Origin: Isoetes taiwanensis
Taxonomy: Eukaryota > Streptophyta > Lycopodiopsida > Isoetales > Isoetaceae
Direction of reading: 5' to 3'
DNA length: 64,000 bases
Assembly (NCBI GenBank): GCA_021234155.1
Contig: JAJEKV010000225.1
Coordinates: 246,001-310,000, forward strand
Both the position numbers and the translations under genes were made by a program. Positions 47,301-58,935 of the stretch are shown piece after piece. A model generated the notes under the pieces. The model was not told the DNA's origin, made no database searches, and was given only the letters and a program-made list of their open reading frames with translations. The stretch's first letter is position 1, and each line of letters opens with the position of its first letter.

Positions 47301-48640
47301 GAAACATGCCATGGGCTCAAACATTGCCACCTAGGCTCTGATATGCCAAGGTGGCTCGAACATGCCACATAGGCTCCAATATGCCACCTAGGATCTAACA
47401 TGCTAAGGTGGCTCAAAACATGCCACCTAGACTCCAACATGCCACATAGGCTCCAACATGCCAAGGTGGCTCAAACATGCCATGTGGGTTCCAACATGCC
47501 AAGGTGGCTAAAACATGCCACCTAGGCTAAAACATGACAAGGTGGCTCAAACATGCCACGCGGGCTCCAACATGCCAAGGTGGCTCCAACATGCCACCTA
47601 GGCTCCAACATGCCACGTAGGCTCAAACATGCCAAGGTGGGTCGAACATGCCAAGGTGGCACCAACATGCCACCTAGGCTCCAACATGCCAACGTGGCTC
47701 AAACATGCCACTTAGGCTCAAACATGCCAAGATGGCTCAAACATGCCATGCGGGCTCCAACATGCCACCAAGGCTCCAACATGCCACATAGGCTCAAACA
47801 TGCCAAGGTGGCTCAAACATGCCAAGTAGGTGGTTCCAACATGCCACCTAGGCTCCAACATGCCAAGGTGGCTCAAACATGCCACCTAGGCTCCAACATG
47901 CCAAGGTGGCTCTAACATGGCAAGGTGGCTCAAACATGCCACCTAGGCTCCAACATGTCACCTAGGCTCAAACATGCCAAGGTGGCTAAAAAAGGCCACG
48001 TGGCTCAAACATGGCAAGGTGGCTCAAACATGCCACCTAGGCTCCAACATGCCACCTAGGCTCCAACATGCCACCTAGGCTCAAACATGCTAAGGTGGCT
48101 CACAACATGCCAAAGCCAACGTGGCATGTTTGATCAAACATGCCAAGGTGGCTAAACAAGCCAAGATGGCTCAAACATGCTACGTGGGCTCCAACATGCC
48201 ACATAGGCTCCAACATGCCACCTAGGCTCCAACATGCCAAGGTGGGTCAAACATGCCACGTGGACTCCATAATGCCACGTGGGCTCCAACATGCCCATGC
48301 CAAGGTGGCTCCAACATGCCACCTAGGCTCCAACATGCCAAGATGGGCTCAAACATGCCACCTAGGCTTAAACATGCCAAGGTGGGCTCAAATATGCCAC
48401 CTAGGCTCCAACATGCCACCTAGGCTCCAACATGCCAAGGTGGCTCAAACATGCCACATGGACTCCATAATGCCACGTGGGCTCCAACATGTCAAGGTGG
48501 CTCAAACATGCCACTTAGGTTCAAACATGCCAAGGTGGCTCCAACATGCCATGCAGGCTCCAACATGCCATCTAGGCTCCAACATGCCAAGGTGGCTCAT
48601 GCATGCCACCTAGGCTCAAGCATGCCACCTAGGCACCCCA
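47301..48640. repeat. 19-bp satellite, block B
   Basis: Same 19-bp units and orientation as block A, 1.3 kb. It forms the left end of the large inverted duplication whose right end is block C. Confidence 0.95.
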
Positions 48641-50175
48641 AGTGGTGATATGGCATGCCAAGTAAGCAAGGTCAAGTTTTGACTAGGCCAAAAATGAAAA
48701 GATGTCCATCTTTGGTCTTTTCATTGGGTGACGTTGGAAAATTTTAGGTGACATGGCTAGATGATGGTGACATGGATCTATGATGACTAGGACTTTATGC
48801 AAGAAATATGATAACCTTTGAAATTTTTGTAGAGGAGCTTGGCAAGGGATAGAATAGAGGGATCTTGGAGAACTTAAAGCGCTGACACCCTTCCCCAAAT
48901 TGAACCAGGCCAGGACTTTGCGCAACTTTCTCACCAAAGGGGAGAGGCCAGACCCCAGGAGATGGACCTCAGAAAGGTTGTCGAGGCAGCCTTTCCTATC
49001 AGCGCTCCTCTAGGAGGGCAAATGCCAATTCCTCCCCTCCGGGAGCTCAATTTTCCTATCCGACTGTTGAATCCGTCATTCAAGTAACCTGCTTCGAGCA
49101 GGCTCAAAAAAATCCAAGATCCGTCTGGGAGAACTTATCAAACCACGAAGCGTCCTGCGGGTTGACCACATATAAAACCAAGTGTTTTGTCGTTCGGGCA
49201 GTACAAAGGCTCCGGAATGGAGATTCGACTTCGTCATGCCATCCGGAACGACAAAATTACTCTAGAGGCCAAGTTACACGGTCATTTTTTGCAACGAAAA
49301 AAACACGAACCCTCTACATGGCAGTATTCTGCAGCCACCTCTTAGACCAATTGACTACGAACATGTTTGACATGAGCTACTTTGGCGCTTCTTGGAAAAG
49401 GGGTAGTCTTCTGCCCACGAAACTTGGTCCCCAGGATAATGTCGACATTTTGAGTCCATCGGCAGAGTCGGGTTCACACGCTTTTGGAGTGGGAAAGTTG
49501 CCCGTCCGCGGGCCGGGGTTCTTTGGGAGAGGACCTTTTTAAAAGCGCCTCGGAAGGTTTTAAAGGTCCATCTTCGGTGTGAACACCCTACCCCTCCCCA
49601 CGTGATGAAATTGTACAAGATTTTGGTAATCGACTAGGATATAGCCTCCAAACGTAAACCCCGTGGTGTTGCTAGGTTAAAGGGTTTACGTTATGGGGTC
49701 AGAAGTTTTAGTCCGGTTGCACTTGGGACATGGTTGAGAAGCTACAATTGAAAACATGAAGCAATAGGAACTGATGGAATGGGGTTTGGAGTTATCCTCC
49801 TCCCAAAGGTGGCAATTAGAAGTCAAGAGCCTTTTGCAAAGAGCAAAAATTATTTGGGATCATTCGGGATGGCCAATAGATCCAAACTCTGTTATTTCAG
49901 GTTTGCCATGGCTTCAGATATGTGTTTAGCAAAGCACCTAGCTATTCAAGAAAAGCGACCACGTTTTTTTTTGGCGTAAACCACGATTGCTAGGTTAAAG
50001 GGTTTACGTTATGGGGGTCGAGTTTTTCGTGGGACATGGTTGAGAAGCTACAATTGAAAACATGAAGCAATAAGGAACCGATGGAATGGGGTTTGGGTTA
50101 TCAAAGCTTTTAGCAAAATTATTTGGGATCAATTAGATCCAAAAGTCATTGCCATGGCTCCACATGTGTGTTTTA
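48641..50175. repeat. Inverted duplication, left arm (block D)
   Basis: A further copy of the 44-47 kb module (from about 49000) preceded by about 360 bp of its own sequence. It is mirrored in 50190-51080. Words such as CAAGAAATATGATAACC (about 48800) recur inverted as GGTTATCATATTTCTTG (about 51050). Confidence 0.75.
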
Positions 50176-50189
50176 GCGTTTATGGGACG

Positions 50190-51080
50190 GCCGGGATTTT
50201 AGCCTCCCAAAAAACCCTACAATAACCTAGCAACACATGTGGTTTACGTTTCATGGCCAAAACGTGGTCGATTTTTCCTTGAATACTCTGTTTTGCTTCA
50301 TTACGGCCATGGCAATTCTTGTAGTTTGGAATCTATTGGCCATCCCGAATGATCCCAAATAATTTTGCTAATGCGAAAAGGCGCCTTGACTTCTAATTGC
50401 CACACCGGGAGGAGGATAACCCAAACCCCATTCCATCAGTTCCTATTGCTTCATGTTTTCAATTGCAGCTTCTCAACCATGTCCCAAGTGCAACCGACTA
50501 AAACTCGACCCCCATAATGTAAACCCTTCAATAACCTAGCTAGCAACACACAGGGTTTACGTTTCGGAGGCTATATCCTAGTCAGATTCGACCAAAATCT
50601 TGCACAATGTCATCACGTAGAGGGAGGGTGTTGACCCCAGAAGATGGACCTTTAAGACCTTCCAGAGACAGTTCGCCCCAAAGGTCCTCTCCCAAAGAAC
50701 CCAAGCTATGGATAGGCAACTTTCCCACTCCGGAACTGTGAACTGACTCTGCCAATGGACTCAAAACGTTGACATTACCTTGGAGACCAAGTTTCGTGGG
50801 CAGAAGACTACCCCTTTTCCAGAAGTGCCAAAGTAGCTCATGTCCAACATGTTCGTAGTCAATTAGTCTAAGAGGTGGCTGCAGAATACTGCCATGTAGA
50901 GGGTTCGTGTTTTCTTCGTTGCAAAAAATGACTGTGTAACTTGGTCCCTAGAGTAATTTTGCCGTTCCAGATGGCATAACGAAGTCGAATCTCCATTCCG
51001 GAGCCTTTGTACTGCCCGAACAACGAAACGCCTCTACCAAAAATTCCAAAGGTTATCATATTTCTTGCATGAAGTCCTAT
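50190..51080. repeat. Inverted duplication, right arm (block E)
   Basis: Reverse complement of most of 48780-50170, lacking about 350 bp that corresponds to 48840-49185. With block C it completes an imperfect palindrome of about 5 kb centred near 50.18 kb. Confidence 0.75.
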
Positions 51081-51082
51081 CA

Positions 51083-52315
51083 TCATGCCCACATGGCATG
51101 TTTGAGCCACCTTGGCATTTTTGAGCCACCTTGGCATGTTGGAGCCTAAGTAGCACGTCGGAGCCTAGGTGGCATATTAGAGTCTAGGTGGCATGTGGAG
51201 CCTAGGTGGCATGTTTGAGCCACCTTGCCATGTTGGCGCCTAGGTGGCATGTTCGAGCCTAGGTGGTGTGCTTGAGCGACCTTTGCATGTTTGGCCTCTG
51301 TGGCATGTGGGAGCCTACGTGGCATGTTTCAGCCACCTTGGCATGTTGGAGCCTAGGTGGCATGTTGGAGCCTATGTGGCATGTTGGAGCCTATGTAGCA
51401 TGTTGGAGCCTAGATGGCATGTAGCCTAGGGTAGGTGCTTGAGCCACCTTGGCATGTTTGACCCTAGGTGGCATGTTGGAGTCTGCGTGGCATGTTTGAT
51501 CCACCTTGGCATGTGAGGTGGCATGTTGGAGTCCACGTGGCATGTTTGACCCTATGTGGCATGTTAGAGCCTAGGTGGCATGTTAGAGTGTAGGTGGCAT
51601 GTTGGAGTCTAGGTTGCATGTTGGGGCCTAAGTGGCATGTTGGAGCCTAGGTGGCATGTTGGAGCCTAGGTGGTATGTTTTTGGCCACCTTGGCATGTTA
51701 GGTGGCATGTTGGAGCCTAGATGGCGTGTTGGAGTCCAGGTGGCATGTTGGAGCATAGGTGGCATATTCGAGCTTGCGTGGCATGTTTGAGACACCTTGG
51801 CATGTTGTAGCCCCTGTGGTGGCATGTTGGAGTCTAGGTGGCATGTTGGAGCCCAGGTGGCATGTTGGAGTCTAGGTGCCACCTTGTCATGTCGGAGCCT
51901 AGGTTGCATGTCTGAGCCACCTTTGCATGTTGGAGCCCACATAGCATGTTTGAGCCACCTTGGCATGTTGGAGCCTAGGTGGCATGTTGGAGCCAGCGTG
52001 GCATGTTTGAGCCACCTTGGCATGTTTGAGCCACCATGGCATGTTTGAGCCTAGGTGGCATGTTGGTACCTAGGTGGCATAGGTTGCATGTTGGAGCCTG
52101 TGTGGCATGTTTGAGCGACCTTGGCATGTTTGAGCCACCTTGGCATGTTTGGGCCGAGTGGCATGTTGGAGCCTAAGTGGCATGTTGGGAGCCCACGTGG
52201 CATGTTTGAGCCACCTTGGCATATTGGAGCCTAAGTGGCATGTTGGAGCCCACATGGCATGTTTGAGCCACCTTGGCATGTTTGAGCCTAGGTGGCATGT
52301 TGGTGCCTAGGTGGG
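51083..52315. repeat. 19-bp satellite, block C (inverted)
   Basis: The same satellite in reverse orientation (GGAGCCTAGGTGGCATGTT, TTGAGCCACCTTGGCATG). The reversed reading frames are again spuriously open. Confidence 0.95.
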
Positions 52316-54640
52316 GAGCAACTCTCCGGGCTCTGTCACAGAATTTGGTTATGCATTGACATTGTATAATTTGGTAGTTGAAAACCAGTGAATTGGTTTT
52401 TTGGTACCCATTCACATGATAGGGTCAAAACATGGCTGTTTGACCCCATTTTCTTTTCAGGCGGATGGCCTGTATGACTCCACAAGGAATATTCTACAGG
52501 ATATGGCATGACCTAGACAGCGAAGGGGGACCATAGACACTATTATAAGCACCTAAAATGCAAGTAACCAGTGTTTTTAACGCTCTAACTATCGTTTGTG
52601 TAACATCCGACAATTCGGGCACACATTTGCTAGTGAACATTGTACTGAAAATTAAAATAATATTTGTATGCATTGAAAATTAAAATAATACGAAAATTAA
52701 AATAATACTTGTATGCATTGAAAATTAAAATAATACTTGTGTGCACGCGTGATAATGTGATAACGTAGTATTCTATCCAACGGCTAAGATAAAACTAAGA
52801 TAAATGGCAGAGATCTTGATCCCAATCCTATAATATTATTGGCTATTGAATGAACGGTTGGATTGATGGGAGAGATCAACGGCAGAGATTGTGATCCGAG
52901 CCCTTTGATTTCATTGGCTGTAATAAAGGTCGAGATTGGCTTTTTAATTTCATGGGCTTTCCCTGCACACGATTTTCCCTCTCTTTCCTGGCGATGGCAG
53001 ATACGGCGATGGCGATGGCAAACTTACCTTTGCTATGGCGCCCTAAACCCCTTTCCATTCAGCCCCAACCTGGAATCCGGCATGAATCGCATGAAGCAGG
53101 TCAGGAGTTTGGAGGGATGGCTGAAACTCGGCAGCAGGGATGCCTGTTTCTAATTCTTACTTCTTCAATTCATCTGGTCTGCAAGAAGGAAAGGTCTGAA
53201 ACTATCAAAATCGTATTTTTAGCCTGTAAGGTTTTAAGGCGAGATGCAAAGCTAATGGAAATGTCAGTTGCAGGAGGATGCTTGGAAATGTTTCATTCTA
53301 ATCTATGGCGGAGCTCTTTGTTCATTCTAATCTATGGCTGTCACATATACAGAGCAGGGCTTTGTGTGGCTTTGTCGTCTTCCTTTGCTATTTTTCCTTT
53401 CTGCCAGTTACTTTCTGGAGGTATTTTAGTGCCATAATTTTCCTTTTGGCCATAACGACCCTTTTTCCCTGGTCTACTTCATTCCGGCCGTACTAGGCTG
53501 TTGCTTTTCGTGTTTTGTGCGATTGGGGCTCTTCCTTGGAATTTGTAGGGAGTTTACGCCTAAGTGATAGTCGACTTTATCCGAAGTTACATAGGTCATC
53601 CAATTCGACACAGCCCTACTCTAGCCATCATTCGCCCCTTTTTGCTGCAATCGGGTTGATCCTACAGAGACTTCTTGTTGGGCTGCAACACCAACTTGCA
53701 TTCGAGTAGTTTTTCTTTGGGTTCTTTGGCGGCTTTTTGTTTCAAGGCGATCCACCAATTCTGAGGTTTTAATCAAGCCATTCGAGAGACATTCGAGAGA
53801 TTTTCTTTGCAATAACCAACTCTTCTTTGTAATGGGGAGTTTTTGCAGAGTTATTACCGGTTTTGGTGGGTTCCTTGCAGCTTTTGTGTTTCAAGGCGAT
53901 CACCTATTACAGGTTTTAATCAAGCATTGATTATTCCTTTGTCATGGAGATTTTCAATCCTTTGTTAACCTTATCTAGGCACAAGGATGCGCTAATGCAA
54001 AGCATCTGCCAAAACAGAGCGGACTTTTATTTGCTTCTCTAGATTTTCAAGATAGCATCTTTGATTACTTTTCAAAGATCAAGGCAAGATGATTCTGGCG
54101 ATTCATTTGTATCTAATCTCAGACTTGTTGCAGTCTGCATTGTATGAGTAGGCAAATACTTGCCTTTACAGAAAAAAAATATCAACTTCAGGGTTCAGGG
54201 TTTTAGTCTACAATTTTTTATCAGTATTTCTCTTTTCCAATTCTCGATTCTGCTGTAAATTAATTATGTACTTCATTTTCCCTCCAATGGTTTTAATGGC
54301 ATGTATTTATTTGCATATAATGATTTATCAAAGCACTTAGACTTAATGATCCACTAGATTCCTACAAGTTTTCTTATTTTAAATACAATCGTATTGATTT
54401 TAAATTGTGGTATATTATTATTTGAATGTATGCCATGTGGCAATATTTGATTGGTTAGAAGATATGTTAGAAACACCAATGTTTTTCTAAAATGTAATAA
54501 TAATAATTCTTTTATATAAAAATGTATGCCACGCGGTCGATATTTGATTAGTTAAAATAACTTTTTTTTTATTTAAAAGTATACTACGTGTCAATATTTC
54601 ATTAGCTAAATGGCATTTAAAAACAAAAACTTTGTTTTTC
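52316..54640. other. Unassigned DNA
   Basis: AATTAAAATAATAC-type words repeat near 52640-52740. Open stretches at 52863-53700 have no recognisable domain. It may include a decayed non-coding element. No RNA gene is evident. Confidence 0.3.
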
Positions 54641-55210
54641 CTATATGTTCTTATAATGTCGCCGATTCACAGAGTTTAATCGGCATTCTTGCTCAAGATT
54701 TAGCATGCATGAATTGCATAAGCGCCGCATGCATGCATCGCATGCGTTTTGGGCCGTTTCTTGGGTTGGGCGTTTGCTACTTATTGCGGAATTCTTCATC
54801 GACGTTTCATCGGCCGCTTCCTCTTCGCCAGCATACTTTATTCTCTTTGAATTGTTTCCGTGTAGGGGAGGGGCTTCTTCACCTGGTTTGGCCAATTTGG
54901 CGTTGCTTTCTCCTGTCCTTTCCGCCTTTAGCCTTCATCCCGCGGACCTTCGGCCCCTCGATCCTAGTTTGTTAAGGAAGTCCTTTGGTATTCGGGCGCT
55001 TTGTTGGTTTCATGCGAGTCGCAGTGTAAGAATGTCGCCGATTCGTCAGAATAATCGGCATTCTTGCTCAAGACGAGGATGCATGAATTGCATCGCCGCA
55101 TGCATGCATCGCATCGCGTTTTGGGCCGTTCTTGGGTTGGGCGTTTGCTACTTATTGAATTCTTCATCGACGTTTCATCGGCGCTTCCTCTTCTCTCCAG
55201 CAGCACCTTA
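54641..55210. repeat. Direct repeat of about 175 bp, two copies 380 bp apart
   Basis: Copies at about 54655-54838 and 55032-55205 share AATGTCGCCGATTC, GCCGCATGCATGCATCGCAT, GTTGGGCGTTTGCTACTTATT and CTTCATCGACGTTTCATCGG. The tail word TTTGTTGGTTTCATGCGAGT (about 55000) recurs near 56590. This arrangement resembles LTR or solo-LTR fragments, but I could not find matching ends. Confidence 0.65.
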
Positions 55211-55279
55211 TTTTCTTTGAACCCACCCTCCTCCCCTTTCTTTGTTTATTATATTTTGTACAAGTTCTGCTTTTTCATG

Positions 55280-56380
55280 TTTTTCCACCCGGGTGGGTGA
55301 TGTTTTTTTTTCCCCATTGGGTGATGCTATTCTGGTATGTTTCTCGTTTGTTGTGTTGGTGATGTGCGGATGGTTGGCCAGCCATCCGCTTTTGACTTCT
55401 CCATACGGGGGTTTTGGGAGCGCATTCTATGTCGTGACGTTTGTCTAAGCCCCCTCGAAGGCTTATCACTAGGTTTTTCCTCTAAAACCCGAAAAGGGCT
55501 GGTTTTTAATCCCGTGATAAGCTTTCTAAGCAGTACATCAGACCACTCATCTATTAGCATTGTATTTGTTTTGGGGTCCAAATGATATAATTGATTTTCC
55601 CTTTATTTTTCGTGGGTAGTTCGTGATGTGTGCGACTATCCATCGCCCACCATTGTAGAAATCTGCCGAGATGAATGAGAAGCCTATCTAACTTTATCTG
55701 GATATGATGCATATTGCGTTTGGCACCGCATTGAGATTTTGCGACATGGGTTTCTATTGGATCATTTTTTCCTTTTATGCTTCTCTTTATCCGGACATGG
55801 CGTGTCTTACGTTGTTATATACAATTTCGTTATATTGGGCACATTTTAATGGCCACTTTTAGTTTGTTTCGTGTTCTTGATGTTCTTTTTATGGTTTTAT
55901 CTAGATGTCGCGTTTTTTTTTATGGACCGCTTTTTGTTGGGTGGTCTTTGTTTATTTCCACCGTGATGGTGACATTCATGTCTATTTATCATCTTTAGTG
56001 ATGTTGTAAATCACATTGTCTAGCATTATTTTGCAATGCATATTTCTTTTTACATGATTGTTAGCTTTTTCCACCATGGTGGTGATGCTATTTCCACCGG
56101 GTGATCTTCGTTTATTTCTACCTCCAAGGTGACGATATTTCTTTTTATTTCTTGTTTTCCACCCGTTGGGTGATGCATAATTGTTTTACACCGTTGGGTG
56201 ATGCTATCTCCACCGCGGGTGATCTTTGTTTATTTCCACCTCGAGGGTGACGATATTTCTTTTCACGAATTGTTTTCCCACTCGTTGGGTCGGGCTGTTT
56301 TCTCTACCCTATTGAGGTGATGCTCTCTTTTTCTGCTACATGTTGAATTTTCTCTAACCATTCACGGGTGTTTTTTCGAG
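55280..56380. repeat. Degenerate repeats built on CCACC...GGGTGATG
   Basis: The motif (T/C)CCACCN(1-4)GGGTGATG occurs at about 55286, 56069, 56093, 56160, 56190 and 56212, with related copies elsewhere. Its ends are self-complementary (CCACC/GGTGG). TTTATTTCCACCTC-GGTGACGATATTTCTTTT is a larger unit seen twice (56110 and 56230). Confidence 0.6.
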
Positions 56381-57456
56381 TTCTTTGTGTTGCTTGCAGG
56401 TTTTACGCCCTCGGCTTATAGTTAAGGAAGTTCTTTGGTAGTCGGCCGGTTTTGTGTCTCTTGCGAGTCCTTTCCCAGAATAGCACGAGCGGCTATATAA
56501 GGCTATTTCCTCTTTCGCACCAGTTATCGGCGTCTTCTCACAGCAGCTCTTCTTCTATTCTCGTTGCTTCCCTCCCTTCCCGCCCTGCGCTTTGTTGGTT
56601 TCATGCGAGTCGCAGTGCAAGAATGCTCTTTTACATGTCCTTATTTTAGAAAAACAATACTTAATAGCACTAAAAACAATAGATAGATTTCAATAACACG
56701 TGTCTTTCTTTTGTAAATAACATATAGTTTTTTTTTTAAACCATTGTTGTAAGTTAGTCTTTCATGTATAGCAATATTTAAATCTACGTGTCTTATTTTA
56801 GGAAAAAACAACGCATGGCTCCTCAAAAAAACAGCAGTCAAGAAAAAAACCACACGTCGAAAAAGTTCGGTAAAAACAACACTGAAAAAAAGGACATGTT
56901 GACAAAAAAACAAAAAAAGTGCCAGAAAAACCACAGTGGGATTTTTTTGCCAAAAAACCACTGTCCCTTTGTGCAAATCCGGATAAACGGGCCACGTGGT
57001 CTTTTGGGGCCATTTTGGTGTTGTTTTTGACATAAAACAACACTTCCGTACAACTAAAAAACAACTGTGGACCAAAAATCGGGGTCAGTGTGATATGTGG
57101 ACCACTTTGAACTGCCCGTTGCATGGAAATGCATGGTTGTGTTTATTAGCAAGTATGCCAAGATCAAACAAGAGGGAAGTAAATATACTACCATCTAGCT
57201 GTGCAAACATTAAATATAGCAGGGTTCAAGCGATGTTGGGAATGGCCTATTCAAGCATACTTATTTGAGGTAACGAGGCAATATCTGAGAGTATAATGGT
57301 GGTTACAATATGATGCTTGTAAATGATGTGGTGAGAGATTTCTTAAACTCACAAATGCTTTAAATATTATGGTGTATTCTGGCCAAGCAGAAAAACTTTG
57401 ATAACTATATAAAAGAAAAAATTTCTCTTGCACTAGCTGATATAAAAATCATAGTG
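56381..57456. other. A-rich right end of the insertion
   Basis: Contains A-run/CCAC repeats (56815-57000), a TIR-like word at 57064-57092 and the terminal AATCATAGTG. No gene. Confidence 0.4.
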
Positions 57457-57460
57457 CAGG

Positions 57461-58100
57461 AGAAGTGCAGCAGACCCCAATCTTTATTACAAATCACATG
57501 AAGGCCGAATGTGCGTTATGGTTTTGTATGTTGATGATTTGATCATCACAGGAGATGCTGATATGCTGATTTCTAGATTGAAGTTGAAGTTATCTTTGTC
57601 CTTTGAGATGACTGACCTTGGCCTTATGCATTACTATTTAGGTGTAGAAGTGTGGCAGCACTCAGATGGCATCTATATTTCTCAGCAAAAATATATCAAA
57701 GAAATGTTACAGCAGTATCGTATGCAAGATCATAAGGCTGTGGCAAGTCCTTTTGATCCAGCCACAAGGCTTGAGCTTGATTTCGATGGTGAGGAGTGTG
57801 ATCCCACACTCTATCGAAGCTTGGTAGGGGCTAAGTACCACCCAAAGACAAAATACCATCCATCTTGCCAAGGATGCTAAGTACCACCCAAAGACAAAAT
57901 ACCTTGACACCCATTTGTGTTTTGTCCGTGAGCAGATCCAAATGGGATCCTCTCAACTTGTTCATTCCTCCTCACAGGATCAGTTTGCTGATGGCTTTAC
58001 TAAACCATTAGTTGGATCTACGTTTATCAATGTGAAGGAGAGCTTGGGCATGAAGAAATTGCAGCTGAAGGGAGAGAAGGATTACCTTGGTTTCAGCTGA
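57461..58100 (+). pseudogene. pol: Copia reverse transcriptase (YVDD part) and RNase H end
   Basis: Resumes in coding sense at 57461: RSAADPNLYYKSHEGR, then VLYVDDLIITGD with the YVDD active site, LGLMHYYLGVEVW and ATRLELDFDG. A deletion with a local duplication of a 30-bp word (AAGTACCACCCAAAGACAAA at 57833 and 57877) replaces most of RNase H. The end shows VHSSSQDQFADGFTKPL, the usual copia C-terminus. Confidence 0.9.
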
Positions 58101-58125
58101 TTTTCTTCTACTTAGTCAGCAACAT

Positions 58126-58136
58126 TTAAGGGAGAG
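58126..58136 (+). promoter_or_regulatory. Copia polypurine tract
   Basis: TTTAAGGGAGAG directly precedes the right LTR (TGTTGG at 58137). Confidence 0.85.
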
Positions 58137-58407
58137 TGTTGGAATATAAATATGCTGACTAAGCATAATGTGCTGAAACAGCAGTGGTTCAGCACTTAGC
58201 ACACATGTGCTGAGAAGGTGCTGAAATGTACATAAGGTAGCACTTTGTCAGCACTGAGCACCGACCCTAAATCAGTGCCGTAATTAGTGGACGGTGGTTA
58301 AATGGTAGACTACTATTCTTAGTCTCACCAGTTGTATATATTGATTGTACGTTATGTACTATAAAATGCTCAGAAGTAGAGATTGTATTTCCCATTGCTT
58401 TCTCAAT
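58137..58407 (+). repeat. Copia right LTR, 3'-truncated
   Basis: Matches the first 270 bp or so of the left LTR. It ends at TTTCTCAAT and is followed by unrelated DNA (58408-58552), so the outer end and its target duplication were lost. Confidence 0.9.
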
Positions 58408-58552
58408 TGATACATAATGACTTATTCATTTTATTATGTAGTTATGTTCCTTAATACCAACTTGTTTATTATTCTTAACTTCATTTAAAATTTCGATATG
58501 GATAAAAAAAAACCAAAGTGCCCATGAAAAAAGACCCTGTATAAATTTACAC

Positions 58553-58935
58553 TCGCTAGGATCAAGTGCAGTTTTGTATAAGATAGCCAAAATTCGTGTA
58601 GAAGAGAGGCCCAATTTTGGAAGATCACATCTGGGCAAAGTTCTTGAAGTTGTGAGTATCTTTCTTGATCAGTTGAATATTATTATGTTAAAATATGATA
58701 TTTTGAGTATGATTATGTGATTCTGATGAACTTTATCTCAATTTCTCTAATCTCAAATGAAGTTAAGTTTATGATATGATTTGGTGCAAAAATGTATCAA
58801 TGGAATGATTATGTGGTGATGTATGATGCCAGTAGAGTGAGGCTTAGCCTGTCATATACTTTGAGATTTGCTTTGGTTCTTGTCGTTAGCTCTTGATCTT
58901 CAGTTTGCCTTGGTTGCGTTGATCAAGCTAACATG
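58553..58935. repeat. Repeat R, right half of the split copy
   Basis: GCTAGGATCAAGTGCAG onward is the reverse complement of 10740-11095. It resumes repeat R a few tens of bases after the point where it broke off at 31021. Confidence 0.85.

Larger units (their letters stand above)
34760..57456. mobile_element. Large composite insertion in the copia RT, CACTA-type ends
   Basis: The copia sequence is interrupted exactly here. The insert begins CACTATAACC and ends AATCATAGTG, and is bordered on both sides by CAGG (34756-34759 and 57457-57460). CACTA/TAGTG ends are the signature of CMC (En/Spm) transposons, whose target duplications are usually 3 bp, so the 4-bp CAGG is slightly unusual. No transposase frame is visible inside. 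The interior is foldback DNA, satellites and nested repeats. It may be a single non-autonomous element or several nested insertions. Confidence 0.5.
31022..58407 (+). mobile_element. Ty1/copia retrotransposon, split by a 22.7-kb insertion
   Basis: Left LTR 31022-31379, primer site 31380, gag, protease, integrase and the first half of RT to 34759. The second half of RT and RNase H resume at 57461, then polypurine tract and right LTR from 58137. Both LTRs start TGTTGGAATATAAATATGC. The right LTR is cut short at 58407, losing about 88 bp, and 145 bp of unrelated filler (58408-58552) precedes repeat R. Gag and integrase contain frameshifts and a deletion, so the element is dead. Confidence 0.9.

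Noticed and set aside
52863-53709. Overlapping ORFs as a host gene
   Set aside because: No domain, no splice pattern and no conserved wording. Frames of this size are expected by chance in this composition.
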